From contig CM040423.1 of assembly GCA_022702705.1 (NCBI GenBank), positions 115,625,738 to 115,689,737 on the forward strand: a stretch of DNA of 64,000 bases, read 5' to 3'. A program made the position numbers and the translations under genes. The stretch comes from Papilionanthe hookeriana x Papilionanthe teres (lineage: Eukaryota; Streptophyta; Magnoliopsida; Asparagales; Orchidaceae). Below are positions 22,241 to 34,861 of the stretch, piece after piece (positions within the stretch are counted from its first letter, which is position 1; the number at the start of each line of letters is the position of its first letter). The notes beneath the pieces are model-generated. The model did not search any database. It had not been told where the DNA came from and saw only the letters and a program-made list of their open reading frames with translations.

Positions 22241-23345
22241 TTCTGCAGATGCTTCAGGCCTTTAAAACCCAGACCCCCAGTCTCAAGAGGTTTAGCCAGT
22301 TTTTGCCAACTAGCCCAGTGGAATTGTTTCCTTTGCCCGCACTAAAGGAACCCGTTGAAAATTCTCTCAATCTGGATTCTTGAACTCTTCTTCATGCAAG
22401 TCATTTGAAGGACATAGGAGGGGAATGTGGTTAAAATGCTAGCAAGGAGAGTGATTCTCCCACCAGAAGAAAGGTAGGAGTTGACCCAGTTTGATAATTG
22501 TGCATTAAGTTTCCCAATGATATCATCAAACCGCACTCGCTTGATCTCCCTTTGATAAGTCGTACTCCAAGATATTTCGGAGGTAGATGGGCTCTAGAGA
22601 AACCAGTGAAGTGAGTGATCCACCGAGTATTGGTAGCAGGAATGCCCTCAGGCGTACCACCTCACATTTGGAGTGGTTGAAATGGAGGCCGAAATTTGTT
22701 GAAATTGGGACAAGCATTCATAAACTCTTTTAACGAGCGAGTTTGGATGCCCCTGAGAAAAGCATGACATCATCCGCATACATCAAATGTGAGATAACCA
22801 TGTTGGACTTGTGATGATATCCGGCATAAAGGAAGGGTGTGACCTTGGACTCCAGCAACTTAGAGAAATAATCCATGACTATGATGAAAATGGTGGGAGA
22901 TAAGGGATCCCCTTGTTTTAGACCCCTGGTGGCTTGGAACCCTCCCCAGCAATTACCATTAATGAAAACTGAATGGTGATTGTGTTGTAACCATCTTTTG
23001 ATCAGATGGCAGAAACCAGAATTGAAACCTTTGGCTTGCAGCACCTGAAGGATGAAGTTCCAGTCAATAGAATCATAAGCTTTCTTTATATCAAGTTTAT
23101 AGATAATATTTCCCCCTCTACAAGGTCCGTCCAAATCCGAGCAGCAGTCTTCGAGCAAGGAGGACATTATCGATGATGAAACGACCTTTGACAAATGCAG
23201 ATTGGTTGGGACTTATAATTTTTTCCAGGAGAGGTTGAAGTCTTCCCACTAGGATTTTACTTATGATTTTGCTAATAACAATCGTGAGGCTAATGGGTCC
23301 GTACTCGATTCCATGTCTTAGGAGCATTAGTTTTGGGTAGGAGTA
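22241..23345 (-). pseudogene. L1 ORF2 reverse transcriptase
   Basis: Frames 23327-23118, 23194-22730, 22717-22526 and 22536-22342 together cover the RT. Seen in order: NQSAFVKGRFIIDNV, LDIKKAYDSIDW, LKQGDPLSPTIF, the catalytic YADD in MYADDVMLFS (about 22780), and the thumb-region WVNSYLSSGGRITLL. At least three frameshifts break it. Catalytic residues are intact where readable. Confidence 0.9.
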
Positions 23346-24790
23346 CTATATTGGAAGCATGGAAGTATTCCGGTAAATCGGTTCCCGAAAGAAACTCGAA
23401 CGAGCAGTAGTAACATCCCCTTTACAAATATCCCAAGTCTTTTTATAAAAATCAGCAGTGTAGCCATCAGGCCCTGCTGCTTTAGAACTATCTATGGAGC
23501 TGAGAGCTACCCAGATCTCCTCCTGGGAAGGAGAGACAGAAAGATTGATGTTAGTGAATTGATGATCATCCCTGAATAGATTGCTGTCAATGGTGGGTCT
23601 GGGAGTAGGGGAGTAAGTAAGGAGTTTGTGAAAATACTTGACAGCATCCTCAGCAATCTCAGACTCCTCCCTAAGCAGAACTCCCTGGTCAGTTTCTATT
23701 GTGTGGATAGCATTACACTTTCTTCTATATTTAATCCAAGCATGGTAAAATTTTGTATTTCTATCTCCTTCTTTGAATTTAATACTAGCAGCCTTCTGCC
23801 TCAGCAACTGGTCTTGCCAAGTGAGTAAAGTAAGGAGATGTTCTTGAGCAGCTATGAAAAAACCATATTTGGAATCATCAGTCTGAGAGGCAACTTCCAA
23901 AGCAGCAGCTTCCTCCTCAGCCTTGGTGACACCCTGGAAGATATCCCCAATACTTTCCTGGTTCCATTTTCCGAGCACACCTGCAATTTTTACTTGAAGT
24001 TGCTTGAGTTTGATAAAAGGGTTGGGATGAGAGCACCCAGTCCAATGCTCAGAAATAATGGACTGAAAACTGTGATGTGAAACCCAAAACTTCAAGTATC
24101 TAAAAGGAGTGGGAGTGGTTTGTTGAGATGGTGTGGTGATGGAAACAAGGAGTGGTCTATGGTCAGACCCTGCAAAGTTCAGATGTTTTATTGTGGTGTA
24201 GAGGAAATTTTGATGCCAAGCACTGTTAGCCAAGAACCTATCCAGCCTTTCCCATATCTTTCCTCTTCTCCAGGTGAATTTGTTACCCTGAAAACCCAAG
24301 TCAAATAAAGCAGCCTTCCGAATATTATCATTGAACTCGGTGATTTTGGTGAGAGTGGGTGATCTTCCACCCAGCTTTTCTTCGCAGAGGCTATGTTGTT
24401 GAAGTCTCCTCCCACAATCCAGCTTGGAAGATTCCATAGTGCCGAGGTGGTGAATTTCCCGCCACAGCTCTAATATTGCCGACTTGGTACAACCAAAGAT
24501 AAACAAAAGTGGCCGCAAAGGTACCAGAGTTAAAAGAGCAATGAAGATGAATCAATTGAGGGTGATCAACAATAACCTTCCACCGAATCTCTTTTCTACA
24601 AATAACCCAAATCTTATTAGAGGAGTTAGCATAAAGAGAACACCCAGGGAACCTGGTAAGTATCTTGTTTTGGTGTTTTTGACCATGGGTTCCAAAAGCA
24701 CCATGCACCAAAGTTAATGTCTTTTATATAAATGTACCAATCTTTTGACAGTAAGGGGATGGGAAACTCCCCTAATATTCCAGCAAATAA
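23346..24790 (-). pseudogene. L1 ORF2 N-terminus: endonuclease and linker
   Basis: The endonuclease nicks target DNA. The beginning (near 24790) reads FNFICWNIRG; frames are shifted several times to about 24400. The long frame 24518-23346 (390 aa) holds FTWRRGKIWERLDRFLAN and the catalytic SDH in NFAGSDHRPLL, then the linker with KEGDRNTKFYHAW and the start of RT at SSKAAGPDGYTADFYK. Domain order and motifs are those of plant L1. The N-terminal third is the most damaged. Confidence 0.88.
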
Positions 24791-24861
24791 AATTAAACAT
24801 TGCTTAAATTTGGTGGATGGTTATGTGGTCGAGGTTAGGCGAACCGGATCTTGATCTAGAT

Positions 24862-25864
24862 CTACCCTTTACGGGACCAAGTGGGGGATGCAATTTTTGG
24901 CCTTCCAGTTCGAGCAGTACGTGGGAAAACTTGGAGCTCTATTTGTGTTTTCTTTGTTTTCCTACTCTTTTGTTCCTTCCATTCTGATATCATCTTTTGT
25001 TGTACTGGCTCAAACTGTCTGCCAGTGGGGGTGTTCTCCTGTGTCACATCTTCTATATTGTTCATTTGTTCCTCAGTTTCATTTGCCTGTAACTCAGATG
25101 GAAGTTCCACTGCCTTCTCTGGATTAAAAACTTCCTGTTCCTTAGTTTCAGCATTTTCCGTAAATGACAAGTTCGGAACACTCGTCGTGTACTGCTTGTG
25201 ACTCCAAATTTGGATCTGGCTAGGGGGCAGTAGTTGTTGTCTCCACTGATTTGTTTTGTGTTTTGTTTCTGATAGTGGGTTTTAATCTATAACATCTATC
25301 TAGTGAGTGACCAAACGTTCTGCATTTTTGGCAGAATATAGGTTTGTGTTCAAGTAAGACCTCTTGCCAGAACCCATCCCCATCATCAGAGGTGGTGATC
25401 CAGATTTTATCAGTGTCAGGAAGAGAAACATCCCTCTCCACTAGGACTCTAGCACCTGCAGGATTGCCCATCTCCTGAGTAGGGGTATCAACCTTAAGAG
25501 GTGTCCCCAAAGCACTGCTAATCTGGAAGATAGCATAGGTGTGGTAAAGTTGAATAGGGAGGTTGGGGAGGGTGAACCACAATGGCTTCAGAGGGGGTTC
25601 CTTAGCTGGATCAAATCCAGGGTACCACTTTATAAACTTCATGGAGGAGTTAGCTATCAGCATTCCTTGCATGCCCAGAAGTCTTGCATAATCTTCTTCT
25701 TTAGATAACCTTATCAAGAGATGCATCCCATCCATAACCCCTAATTTCCACTGCCCCAAGAGATTAAGATTCTGAAATTGTTTTCTGACTAGCTCCATTT
25801 TGGGATGCCCAAATTGAACCTGGCCAACAATAGTAAATTTAATGGCATCAGCTAACATAGCCAT
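24862..25864 (-). pseudogene. L1 ORF1 (DUF4283 plus CCHC zinc knuckle)
   Basis: ORF1 is the RNA-binding nucleocapsid-like protein of plant L1. Frame 25864-25220 (214 aa) begins MAMLADAIKFTIVG and has the DUF4283 segment with GVMDGMHLLIRLSKEEDYAR and FPNLPIQLYH-like sequence, then a knuckle CQKCRTFGHSLDRC (CX2CX4HX4C). A stop follows, and frame 25170-24862 continues an acidic, Gln/Glu-rich tail. The start lies at the insertion boundary, so the element is close to its 5' end. Confidence 0.85.
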
Positions 25865-25865
25865 C

Positions 25866-25870
25866 TCTTA

Positions 25871-25915
<45 letters not shown>

Positions 25916-25918
25916 GAT
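25866..25918. repeat. (AT)n(AC)n tract, right duplication of the L1 at an Athila LTR end
   Basis: TCTTATGATATAT, AT repeats and then CACACACACA. The TGAT at 25871 aligns with the Athila LTR end TGATCTCGATAG at 29857, so the L1 appears to have inserted at the very edge of an LTR. Confidence 0.6.
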
Positions 25919-28240
25919 ACACACTAATAACCCTTTTAATGATTTTATAATGTGGATGTTATGCAAGTATATATATCGTTTATCGAGTAATATAAGATTT
26001 TCTGATTAAACCCCGAGATATCGAACCCACAGGGAAAGTGGTTAATAAAGAAAATATCTTCTGATTTAGAAATGAAAAATTAACTTTTTACTTTTATAAA
26101 AAATTTTACTCAAACTAAAGATAATATTTAAGGAAATATAATTCAATTCTTTTTTTTTTAATTTTATAATTTGAAATGAAAATAAGCAACTACATTAACT
26201 AAACTTTTGTAAGATGAAAATTTATGTAAATGAAATATCTTTTTTCTTTTTATGAATCAGTAACAAATTATGGAGAATATTTATTGTGGAATTATCTAAA
26301 ATGTGTTATGCCAAATAGAAGCAATTAGATTCTTTACCATTACTAGAGATGCTATAAAGAGCATGGGATAATTCATTGTTTTAAAAATCTTGAAGACGGG
26401 TTAGGAAAAAAAGATACTAACTTTCACTCTAGAGTTTCCTCGATTCCCTCCACCTGGGGGCTAACATCTCGTATCAATACATAAAACAATAAATCAAATT
26501 GGGGGCTTTAGCTTGTCATTTTAAAGTCCTCTAATTCTACACCCATCAAAGTATATCTCCATATTTATTTGCACTCAACCATATGAATTATATTCTCACA
26601 TATACAATCTCATGTGATTCTTTCCAATCATACAACTAAATTATGTGATGAGTTTCTTTAGGAGTTTTTAAACCTTTGTTCTAGAAATGTAGTACTCCAA
26701 TTTAAAAAAGATTTTGGTAAATGAGACCAATTTAAAGTTCAGAAATCTCTTAGGTAAAGGTTAACAAAAAATATTAGTTCTTATCTTATTCAGAAATATT
26801 TATATATTATTCAAAATAGAGGGCATAGGCATTTTATTTTCTTTACTTAAAAATCTTTACTAAAAACAATTATAGTCACAATATTATATTTATAAGCTTC
26901 AAGATTTTCATCAAATCTTATACTCTAAAATGATCAGATGTGGAACCAATTTTTGATTAGGCCCTTAAACATTGAACCTTCTCCTTCCTTTTCACATACT
27001 CTTCTTTTTTTTACTTTCTTTTCTTTTTCTTCTTTTTTTCTTCTTTTCTTTTCTTTTCTTTCATCTTTCTCTTTTTTTGTAAGGCAAGGATTACTATATC
27101 TGGTTAGGTCTTTAATGATTTTGAATTCCACCATTCCTTTCCTAAAGCATAAGGTAGATTAATTATATCTTTGACTTAGAAATATAGTAAAATTTTTGTT
27201 AATTATTTTTAATAAAAGAAACTTAAGTATTAAAAAAAAAGTCTAATCCTTCTATTTCCAAAAATGTAACCTTTCCTACTAAAGATAGTTATAAAATATT
27301 TATCATTTCTTTACTAAGAAATTTTTAACTTAAAATTTTTTACCCTTTCTAAAGGTTTTAACTAAATTCTCTTACTCATTTCTATATTATAAATTTTATT
27401 TCCCTAATATAACTTCATACACATAATTATTTTTAATTCAAAATTAAATTTTTAGTATAGTTGAGAACAAATAAAATCTTAAGTTTTTTGAAAATTATTT
27501 CTCATCCCCCCTCCCCAAACTTTAAATTTTCATTATAATGAAACATTTAAGTAGAGTAACAAAATACATGGGTAGGCATAAAAAACTATAAATATTAAAC
27601 TTGCAGGAATTTTTAATATCCTAAATATGCAGGTATTAAAAACATGAATGAAAATGATTGGACTCAAAATTTAATTTTTTTTCAATTTATATAAAAATAA
27701 ATTCAGAAGACTTCTAAAGTAGTGGAGGACATAAAAGTAAATTCACACACTTAAACATAAATTCATAATTAAGACATATATATGGTAGTAAATTGAAAAG
27801 TTAAGTATGAAATTTTAATTAGTGGATTTTAATAGCATTTTAAAACTTTCCTAAATAGTTTCTGGAAAAAGTTCTAAACTGACAAACAAAATACACTAAC
27901 AAGTCACTAACATATTTAATTCCACAAACATTCATATCACATATCACAAACACACAACATCCATAACTGATAATAAACCACACAATAAAAATAAAAATAG
28001 AAATAGTCTACCACATGTCACAACAGAAAACATAACTCAAAATAATGTATCAATCCTAATCATCTTCTTACTCTTCCTTATCATCCCCTTCATTCTAGAT
28101 ACGGGTAGACACATATGGACTATAATGTGGATGAGTAGGTAGCACAACACTAAAATCACCTCTAATCAATCTATCCATATAACTGTGATAATTCCCATCA
28201 TACTCATTATGTTTCTAAAGATATTCTCCTATATGGTCTA
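25919..28240 (-). mobile_element. Second Athila-type copy: partial 3' LTR, 3' region and env tail
   Basis: Segment by segment it matches the larger Athila copy: 25980-26050 resembles 29915-29990 (…CCCCGAGATATCGAACCC), 26400-26460 resembles 31995-32060, 26640-26780 resembles 33410-33550, 26930-27080 resembles 33710-33790, and 28060-28240 resembles 34860-35030 (end of the env-like ORF). The part corresponding to 32230-33410, containing the LTR promoter and the polypurine tract, is missing at about 26620-26645, so LTR and internal DNA are fused by a deletion. The copy ends at 28240 against an Ogre-like fragment. Confidence 0.75.
26985..27085. repeat. Polypyrimidine tract
   Basis: About 100 bp of T/C-only or nearly T/C-only sequence within the Athila 3' region. 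The shorter equivalent in the other copy (33765-33785) shows that it expanded here. Confidence 0.8.
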
Positions 28241-29856
28241 CTTTCTGGTGGCGGTGTCGTCGCAGTGTCGAAGATTTTTCTGACGTGTCGATGTCGATTT
28301 AGAGTCGCCACTCTGTTTATCTATAATATTACCCTAATCTTCAATAAATCTTATTTCTTTAGATCCCGTAAAGGAATCCTTAGATAATAAGAAATTTGAA
28401 GAAAATAAGGGCTAATAATATATAAAATAGTACAAAAAGAGATGTCGATGATAATTCTTAAAATGAAGATTCTAGAATTGTCTTATCCTAGAAATTTTAT
28501 ATAAAGATAGTAAAATTTTGGTAACCAGAGATTTATAGATATAATATCTATTCTGAGTTCTTTTAATTCTCCTATAGGAGCAAGCTCTCATAGTTAATTA
28601 CATCTTAGGAAATTTATAATTGTCTAAGAAAGTTTCTGATTAATGTTAATGACTTGTTTTATGAAATCTTTTTAGGAAAGATGTTCTCACTATCAATCCT
28701 AAATCTCATTTTATCGTGTCAGTTTTATCTTATTGTCATGTCATCTTGTTTATCATTTTTATTTTGTTGTTTGTCCTTTTTTTGTTGTTTGTCATTTTTG
28801 TTGTTGTTGTTTATTTGTTTGGTGGCAATCCTAAAGTTTTAGTTTTGATTTTATCTTAATTTTGTTTTATTTTGACGATGTTTTTGTTTTGATGTCGTTG
28901 TGATTTTGTTTTGTTTTATTGTCTTTCGTCATGTCTTAGGAAAGTCATCCTGCAAAACAGAGTTAGCACACCCTATAACATACAAAGGAAATCTAAAACG
29001 ACACATATCTTCATACTGCAAAGGAAAATAGTGTCAAATTTAAAAGAAATAATGTCAGTTTTATTTCTTCAATCTTTTTATTTTATTTAGTCTATTTTTA
29101 GATAACTCGATCAAGATGTCACTGACTCCGTCGTTCCAGGGTTATCAGGAGCCTTAATCTACATAGTCCGAAAGGTGGTTAAATTGGGACGGAAAGTTTC
29201 TGTCAGCAACTAGAATTGCGTTTTCCGAGAAATCTTCGTAGATTAAGAACATTGAGGTTCAAGTTGCATTTGGTGATGTTTGTTCGTTAAGATTTTATTT
29301 AAGTTTTAGTGTCTTTTTCCAATTTTAGGTTTGAAAAATTTTAGGCTGTTTACGGTTTCTTAAGATTTTTGTGTCATTTCATGTCAAAATCTTTAAGTTT
29401 GAAGTCTTTTAAACTTAAATTTTTAAATTTGATGTGTTTTTGATTTATTGTCAATTAAATGTAAAATCATTTTTTTAATTTTATTAGATCTAGAAATTTA
29501 AATTCAATTTTATTTGAATTTAAAGATTTAGATCTAATTAGATTCAATGTCATAAATTAGACTTTAGAATCTTAGATTCTATGCCTTTTGAGTCTAATAT
29601 TAAGTCTAATTACAAAATCTAAATAGGTTAGATTTGTCAAACTTATTTTTGTCGAAACAAGTTTAATTTAGATTGAATCTTGAGTTTGATTTGGATTACA
29701 CTTAATGTTGAGTTGAGCTTGATGTTTTTATTAAAATAATTTCAATTTAGATTGAACTTAATTATGTTTTATTTGGGTCGAACTTAATGACGAGTGATCC
29801 ACCTGATATTTATATTTACAAATATGATATGAAAATTGGCAACAAGACCAAAAACC
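28241..29856 (-). repeat. Ogre-like LTR fragment (3' end of LTR)
   Basis: It resembles, in order, parts of 1.9-3.2 kb in the solo Ogre LTR: a GAGTCGCCACT word near the end, 28570-28640 like 2270-2340 (the …CATAGTTAATTACATCTTA segment), and 29100-29260 like 3000-3180. It is more diverged and is a different subfamily. Ends are not defined, and no duplication was found. Confidence 0.5.
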
Positions 29857-30343
29857 TGATCTCGATAGATATATATATGCTTAAGATTTTGATTTATAAT
29901 GTGGATATTATGCAAGTATACGTATTGTTTATCAAGTAATATAAGACTTTCTGATTAAGCCCCGAGATATCGAACCCAAAGGGAAAGGATGAAAATCTTT
30001 AAAGGAATCAGAAAATTATCTTTTTACTTTTTTTTAATGGTTTTTGAAAAGTATGTCTGTATTTTGAAAAGTTTTGAAAGTTAATTTGTCTTTGGAAATT
30101 TCCTTAATAAAATGTTAAGCAAGAAATTAAAATCATAATAACTAATAACACTGTATGTAAAACACTATTAACTAGAATATCTTTTTCTTTCCTTTTATTA
30201 AGTAGTAATAATTATTAAAGTATTGTTGTGGAAGTATTTAAATTTGTTGTGACAGATAGAAGCAAATGTGTTCTTTACCCTTACTTGGTTCTATAAAGAA
30301 CATATGTTAATTTGAAATTTTTATCATTTTGAACATGGTTAGG

Positions 30344-31994
30344 TGATGCACCCAAAATATATACTCTTTTAGCTATATGTTTTTACCTATTTTTTGTGAT
30401 ATTGCACTTTAAAGGAATGTATTTTTCATGATTTGTTGCAGGTATGATGATTATAGGTGATTAAAGGGAAACGATGCAAAAAGGAATGAATTTGGAGCAA
30501 AATGGAGCAATTTGAAGGAAAACAACTTCTGGCGCCGCCAGCGCTAGAATGGGCGCCGCCGGCGCCCTCTTCGAGAAACTTTAGCAATTATTGGCAGGAC
30601 ATGGCGCTGCGGGTGCCACTATCGGGCGCCGCCGGCTTCCTATGTCGGTTCATTTCAAATTGAGGAGTTTCAGAAGATTTTTGAAGGGTTGCTTGAAGAA
30701 ACTCTTGGGGAATTCATTTCTAACATAAAATTAAGTCTTCAAAATGAAACAAGGAGAAGAGGATTACCATAGAGAGTGTAAGGAAAGTGTGAGTGAGAGT
30801 TAGGGTTTGTGATTTGAAGAGAGATTCTTCTCTAAGGAGGGGAGAAGAGGGAGTAAAGTGAGAGATTGCTTCTTCACCTTTGTTCCAAGGAGGAAATCAA
30901 GAGTTGCAAAGAATAGAAAAGGAATCAACGAAACCTAAAAGGAATTTTCTTGGGGAAGAGAAGGAGATAAGTTGTATTTGCTATTGTGGTTTGTATGACT
31001 CTTCTTTTATATATAAAATCCATGTTTTATTGTATCTTCTCCATGATTTGTGAGTAGTTTATTTTGCCTTTCTTCTTGCATAAAGTAGTGATGACGTGGT
31101 GATGTGGAATTAATGTGCCCTTAAAGTGTTATAAAAGTTATGATGGTCCTTTCATTTGGAACTTAATTTACTTTTCAATCCGGCCAATTGATTTGTTAAA
31201 ATATGTTGAGGAACATTAATTCCAAAAGAATTGAATGTTCTACAACAAGAATGAAGAACCCATTCAATGTCCGTGAATGAATTGCGTAGTTCATGGGGAT
31301 TGAGTGCAAATAAAAAGGAAAATGAGTTTGGATGGACTTCAAATTAGAGGTTTCATGGTGACAAAATGGAATCCCCAATTTGGTCCTAAGATTGGTAACT
31401 AAAGCCTATGGTTAGCCTTCGGGTGAAGGGTGAGAGGGAGCTCCGTAGTGAGAGTCGGTATCCTCCTAGCCTAGCCTTAGATTTAGTGACTAAACTTAAG
31501 ATATGTCAATGTTATTTACATGCTTGGAAAAGGAGGTACTCTTTTAAGGGTAAAGAAGCAAATATGCTCCTATTTGGCACAATACAGAAAATTACCATTC
31601 TTCTTCATTCACACATCATAATCTTTATGCAGGAAGGAAGACACTTTTCACATTGAAGTATCTTATAAATCACATAAGTTAGTGTGTGTTAGTTAAATTA
31701 GTTTAGTAAGTAGAAGTAATTGTAGTAGCTTTATTATTACCATACTTTCCATTCACTAGTTGTAGTACACTTGAGCAATTGTTACAGTTGTATTGAATTT
31801 TAGTGCTATATTATCTGATTTAAAGAACGTTGCCTTCCCTATGGGATCGATAACCAGGAATCCATTAGAGCCCTGTATTACTTGATACGATACGTATACT
31901 TGCGTTGAATTTTTGACTTTACTAAATGATTATAAATATACAAATATGAATTCATAAATTCTTGCATTTTTAAGCATATATAAAGTCGTTGTCA
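30344..31994 (+). mobile_element. Solo LTR A, Athila-like family 2 (1651 bp)
   Basis: Starts TGATGCACCC and ends GTTGTCA, flanked by perfect 5-bp duplications TTAGG (30339-30343 and 31995-31999). It aligns along its length, inverted, with solo LTR B at 38252-39878. It contains GC-rich inverted repeats near 30530-30630 and a conserved end segment (about 31840-31994) with ACTTGATACGATACGTATAC. A 60-codon antisense frame and an 82-codon frame in it are not considered genes. Confidence 0.95.
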
Positions 31995-33120
31995 TTAGGC
32001 AGGGAAGATACCAGTCTCTCACTCTAGAGTTCCCTCGATTCCCATCAACTGGGGGCTAACTTTTCATAACAAAACTCAAAACTTCAAAAAAAATTAGGGG
32101 GTTTTAGCCTGTCACTCTAAAATCCTCTAATTTTACTCCCTTCCATAAAAAAATCTTCTAATATTACATTCAATTATATGGACTACAATTCTCACCCATA
32201 TAATTACATATGATTCTTACTAACTTTTATGAGACAATATCACATTGGATCTTACATAATCTCAAGAAATTCTACAACTTAACAGGCCAAATTAAGAAGT
32301 AAAGAAAGTTTTCAGAATCAATCTTCACAACTTCTTCCAACTTTAAACACTTATACTTTCTACAACAATTCTTCATAAACTAATTACTTCTCCATTTAAG
32401 AAAAGAAAAAGATAAAGTAAACTACTCAGAATGCATTGAGAAAATACAAAAGCACATTGATTTGAAATTAAAAATCATGAGAAAAGCAACAAAAAAAATA
32501 ATTATTAATTAAAAAACTAAATGTATGAACAAAAGTAAACACTTATCTGAAAATTCTCTCCACAAGACTCAGGAAGTTCCTCTGAAACTTTAACTCTTCA
32601 CTAAACTACTCCTCAGAGCGGATCTCCCAACTCCGATGACTCAAAATAAACTTCAGACTTTAATAGAAACTAAACTAAAAGAAAGAAAAGAAGTGGGAAG
32701 AAGAAGACTTCACTCGGACCCTTTTCTCCTTTCTACTCTCTACTCCTACTCTTAATAAAAACTCTCACAAAATAAAAGTAAAATACTGTAAAAACTCTCT
32801 TCAAAATGCAAGTGGAAGAGCAAAAGAAAGAAAGAACCCTTCAAAATGCAAAGGAAGAGCCCCAAGAAAGAAAAAAAGAACCCTTCAAAATGCAAAGGAA
32901 GAGCCCCCTAATCTTTCCTAAGACTCTCTTTAAATATTAAACCAAGAGGTGCTTTGGTGTCTCTTCAAATGTGTCCAGATTCAATGTATCTTCCAAAGAA
33001 TGCACCCCTTAATTCAAACTTGCCGCCCAAAGGAAGTTATGGAAGTTACCACCAAGATTTGCATCCCATCCCCTTTGAAAATGGTGCCAAATTCAATTTA
33101 ATCTTGATTTTTAATTGTGG

Positions 33121-33152
33121 CGGCTAAGCGCCGGCCCAGCGGCGCTTAGCCG
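33121..33152. other. GC-rich hairpin, perfect 12-bp stem
   Basis: CGGCTAAGCGCC and its reverse complement GGCGCTTAGCCG around an 8-nt loop, in strongly AT-rich DNA, about 190 bp inside the LTR start. Related hairpins with 8-nt loops lie at 36435-36460 and 37481-37518. Confidence 0.85.
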
Positions 33153-33339
33153 CTAGTGCCAAAATTTTGATTTTTCATTTTTTTGCTCTAAATTTGATCC
33201 AATTTTTCTCCTTTCATCATGACCATCCATTTTCATCATACCTACAAGAAAAACATAAAATACCTTCCATTAAAGTGAATATCATTAAAAATAGTTATAA
33301 AAATGTGCATAAAAAATACTATATATTTTAGGTGTATCG

Positions 33340-33362
33340 AAATCCCCAAATCTTAAAATGTT
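33340..33362 (-). other. Polypurine tract of the Athila-type element
   Basis: On the minus strand AAGATTTGGGGATTT lies directly before the LTR start. Position and composition fit the plus-strand primer site. Confidence 0.6.
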
Positions 33363-34861
33363 ACTTATCCTCAAGTGACAGCTAATCTTATAGAACATTT
33401 TAGCATGCAAATTATGTAATGAGTTTCTTAGGAAGATAACAAAATTTTGTTCTAGAAATGGAATAGTCCAATTTAGAAAAAAATTTTAGTAATTAAAACC
33501 AACTTAAATTTAGAAAGTTCTTAAGTAAAGGAAAATGACAAATATAAGTTTCTATCTAATTCAAAAATATTTGTAGATTCTTCAAAATATAGGACTCAAA
33601 CACTTATTTTTCTCACATAGAAATCTTTATTTGAAAATAATTTACTTAATATATTATAACCTTAAGCTTTAGATTTTCTCTGAACTTATATCTTAAACTT
33701 TAGGTATGAAACCAATTTTTGATTAGGCCCTTAAATCCTCAAGCTTCTCCTCCCTTTTATATATTATTTTTCACTTTTTTTTTATAAGACAAGGATTACT
33801 ATATCTGGATAGGCCTTTAATGATTTTGAATTCCAACCTTCCATTTAAAATAAAGGTCAGATAAACATCTTTCACTTAAAAATCATAATAATAGTATTTA
33901 AAAATTATTCTTCAATAAAAGAAATTTAACCTTTGAAGAATAAAAGTCAAATCTTCTATTTATCCAAAAATACAAAACTTCTTACTAAAGATAGTTTAAC
34001 TTTATTTAACACCTCTTCATTAAGAAAATTTTAACTTTAAGTTTTTCATGATTACTATAAATTTTAACTAAATTATTTTATTCATTTCTATATTGAAAAT
34101 TTTTGTTCCCCTAATATAACTTCATGTACATAATTGTTCTCAATAAAAAATAAGATTCATTTTAAGTATTCTTGATAATCAAATAAAATTTTAGGTTTTT
34201 GAAAATCTTTGTTTTTAAAATCCCCCCCCCCAAACTTTAATTTTTAGTTAAGATAAAACATTTAAGCATAAGAAATGATACACATGTGAGAATTAAAGAC
34301 TAACATAACATGCTTACAGGAATTTTTAATATCCTAATATGCAAGTATAACAATTTAAATAAGAGGAGTAAAATGAAAGCAAATTCAGTTTTTTCAAAAC
34401 AATTTTCTTTTTATAACAAGAAAAGTAAAAATTTCAAAAAGACTTCTACAGTAGTGGAGATTTTCAAAGCAAATACACACCAACTAAAATAACACACTGA
34501 TACAGATAGCAAATGATGGTGAAATTTGAAAAATTTTAAACATGTAGTTTCCTAAGTAGAAGTTCCCAATAGTGGTTTATAATCTCCTAACAGTTTTTGA
34601 ATTAAATTACACACTACTAAAAACTCTGACATAACATACACATTAAAACATTTACTGCCACACACACTACACTCAAAGCAACATATAAATCATCAATACA
34701 ACAATAACAATACATCTGAATATGCATAACAGATAAATAGTACAACTACAATCTGCATACTATCAGAATTCACATCACAACACAATCATCAAACAAAATA
34801 CTATATAAAGTACACAATAACACAGCATATCAACACAATAACTAAAACAAACAACATACAT
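33363..34861 (-). other. Athila 3' internal non-coding region
   Basis: About 1.5 kb of AT-rich non-coding DNA between the env-like ORF and the polypurine tract. It is shared with the second Athila copy (26640-28060). No gene or structure beyond homopolymer runs. Confidence 0.6.

Larger units (their letters stand above)
20579..25865 (-). mobile_element. Nearly full-length plant L1 LINE (about 5.3 kb)
   Basis: All expected L1 parts are present in order on the minus strand: ORF1 with DUF4283 and a CCHC knuckle, endonuclease, RT, zf-RVT, RNase H. It is bounded by the TCTTATGATATAT duplications. There is no poly(A) at the 3' end (20579); the element abuts the (AT)n tract directly, so the tail is either lost or AT-repeat-like. 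Confidence 0.88.
29857..33339 (-). mobile_element. 3' LTR of the larger Athila-type element (split by a solo LTR)
   Basis: On the minus strand the LTR starts CGATACACC at 33339 (normally TGATACACC, one change) right after a polypurine tract, and ends at 29857 in a TGATCTCGA (plus strand) that aligns with the TGACAGCGA terminus of the solo LTRs. Without the 1656-bp insertion and duplication it would be about 1.83 kb. It contains a perfect 12-bp GC-rich hairpin at 33121-33152. No ORFs. Confidence 0.75.

Noticed and set aside
26934..27162. Lys/Glu-rich or Phe/Ser-rich ORFs on both strands
   Set aside because: Products of the polypyrimidine tract.
31408..31656. 82-codon frame in solo LTR A
   Set aside because: LTR sequence; the inverted copy B is broken by changes in the same frame and there is no known domain.
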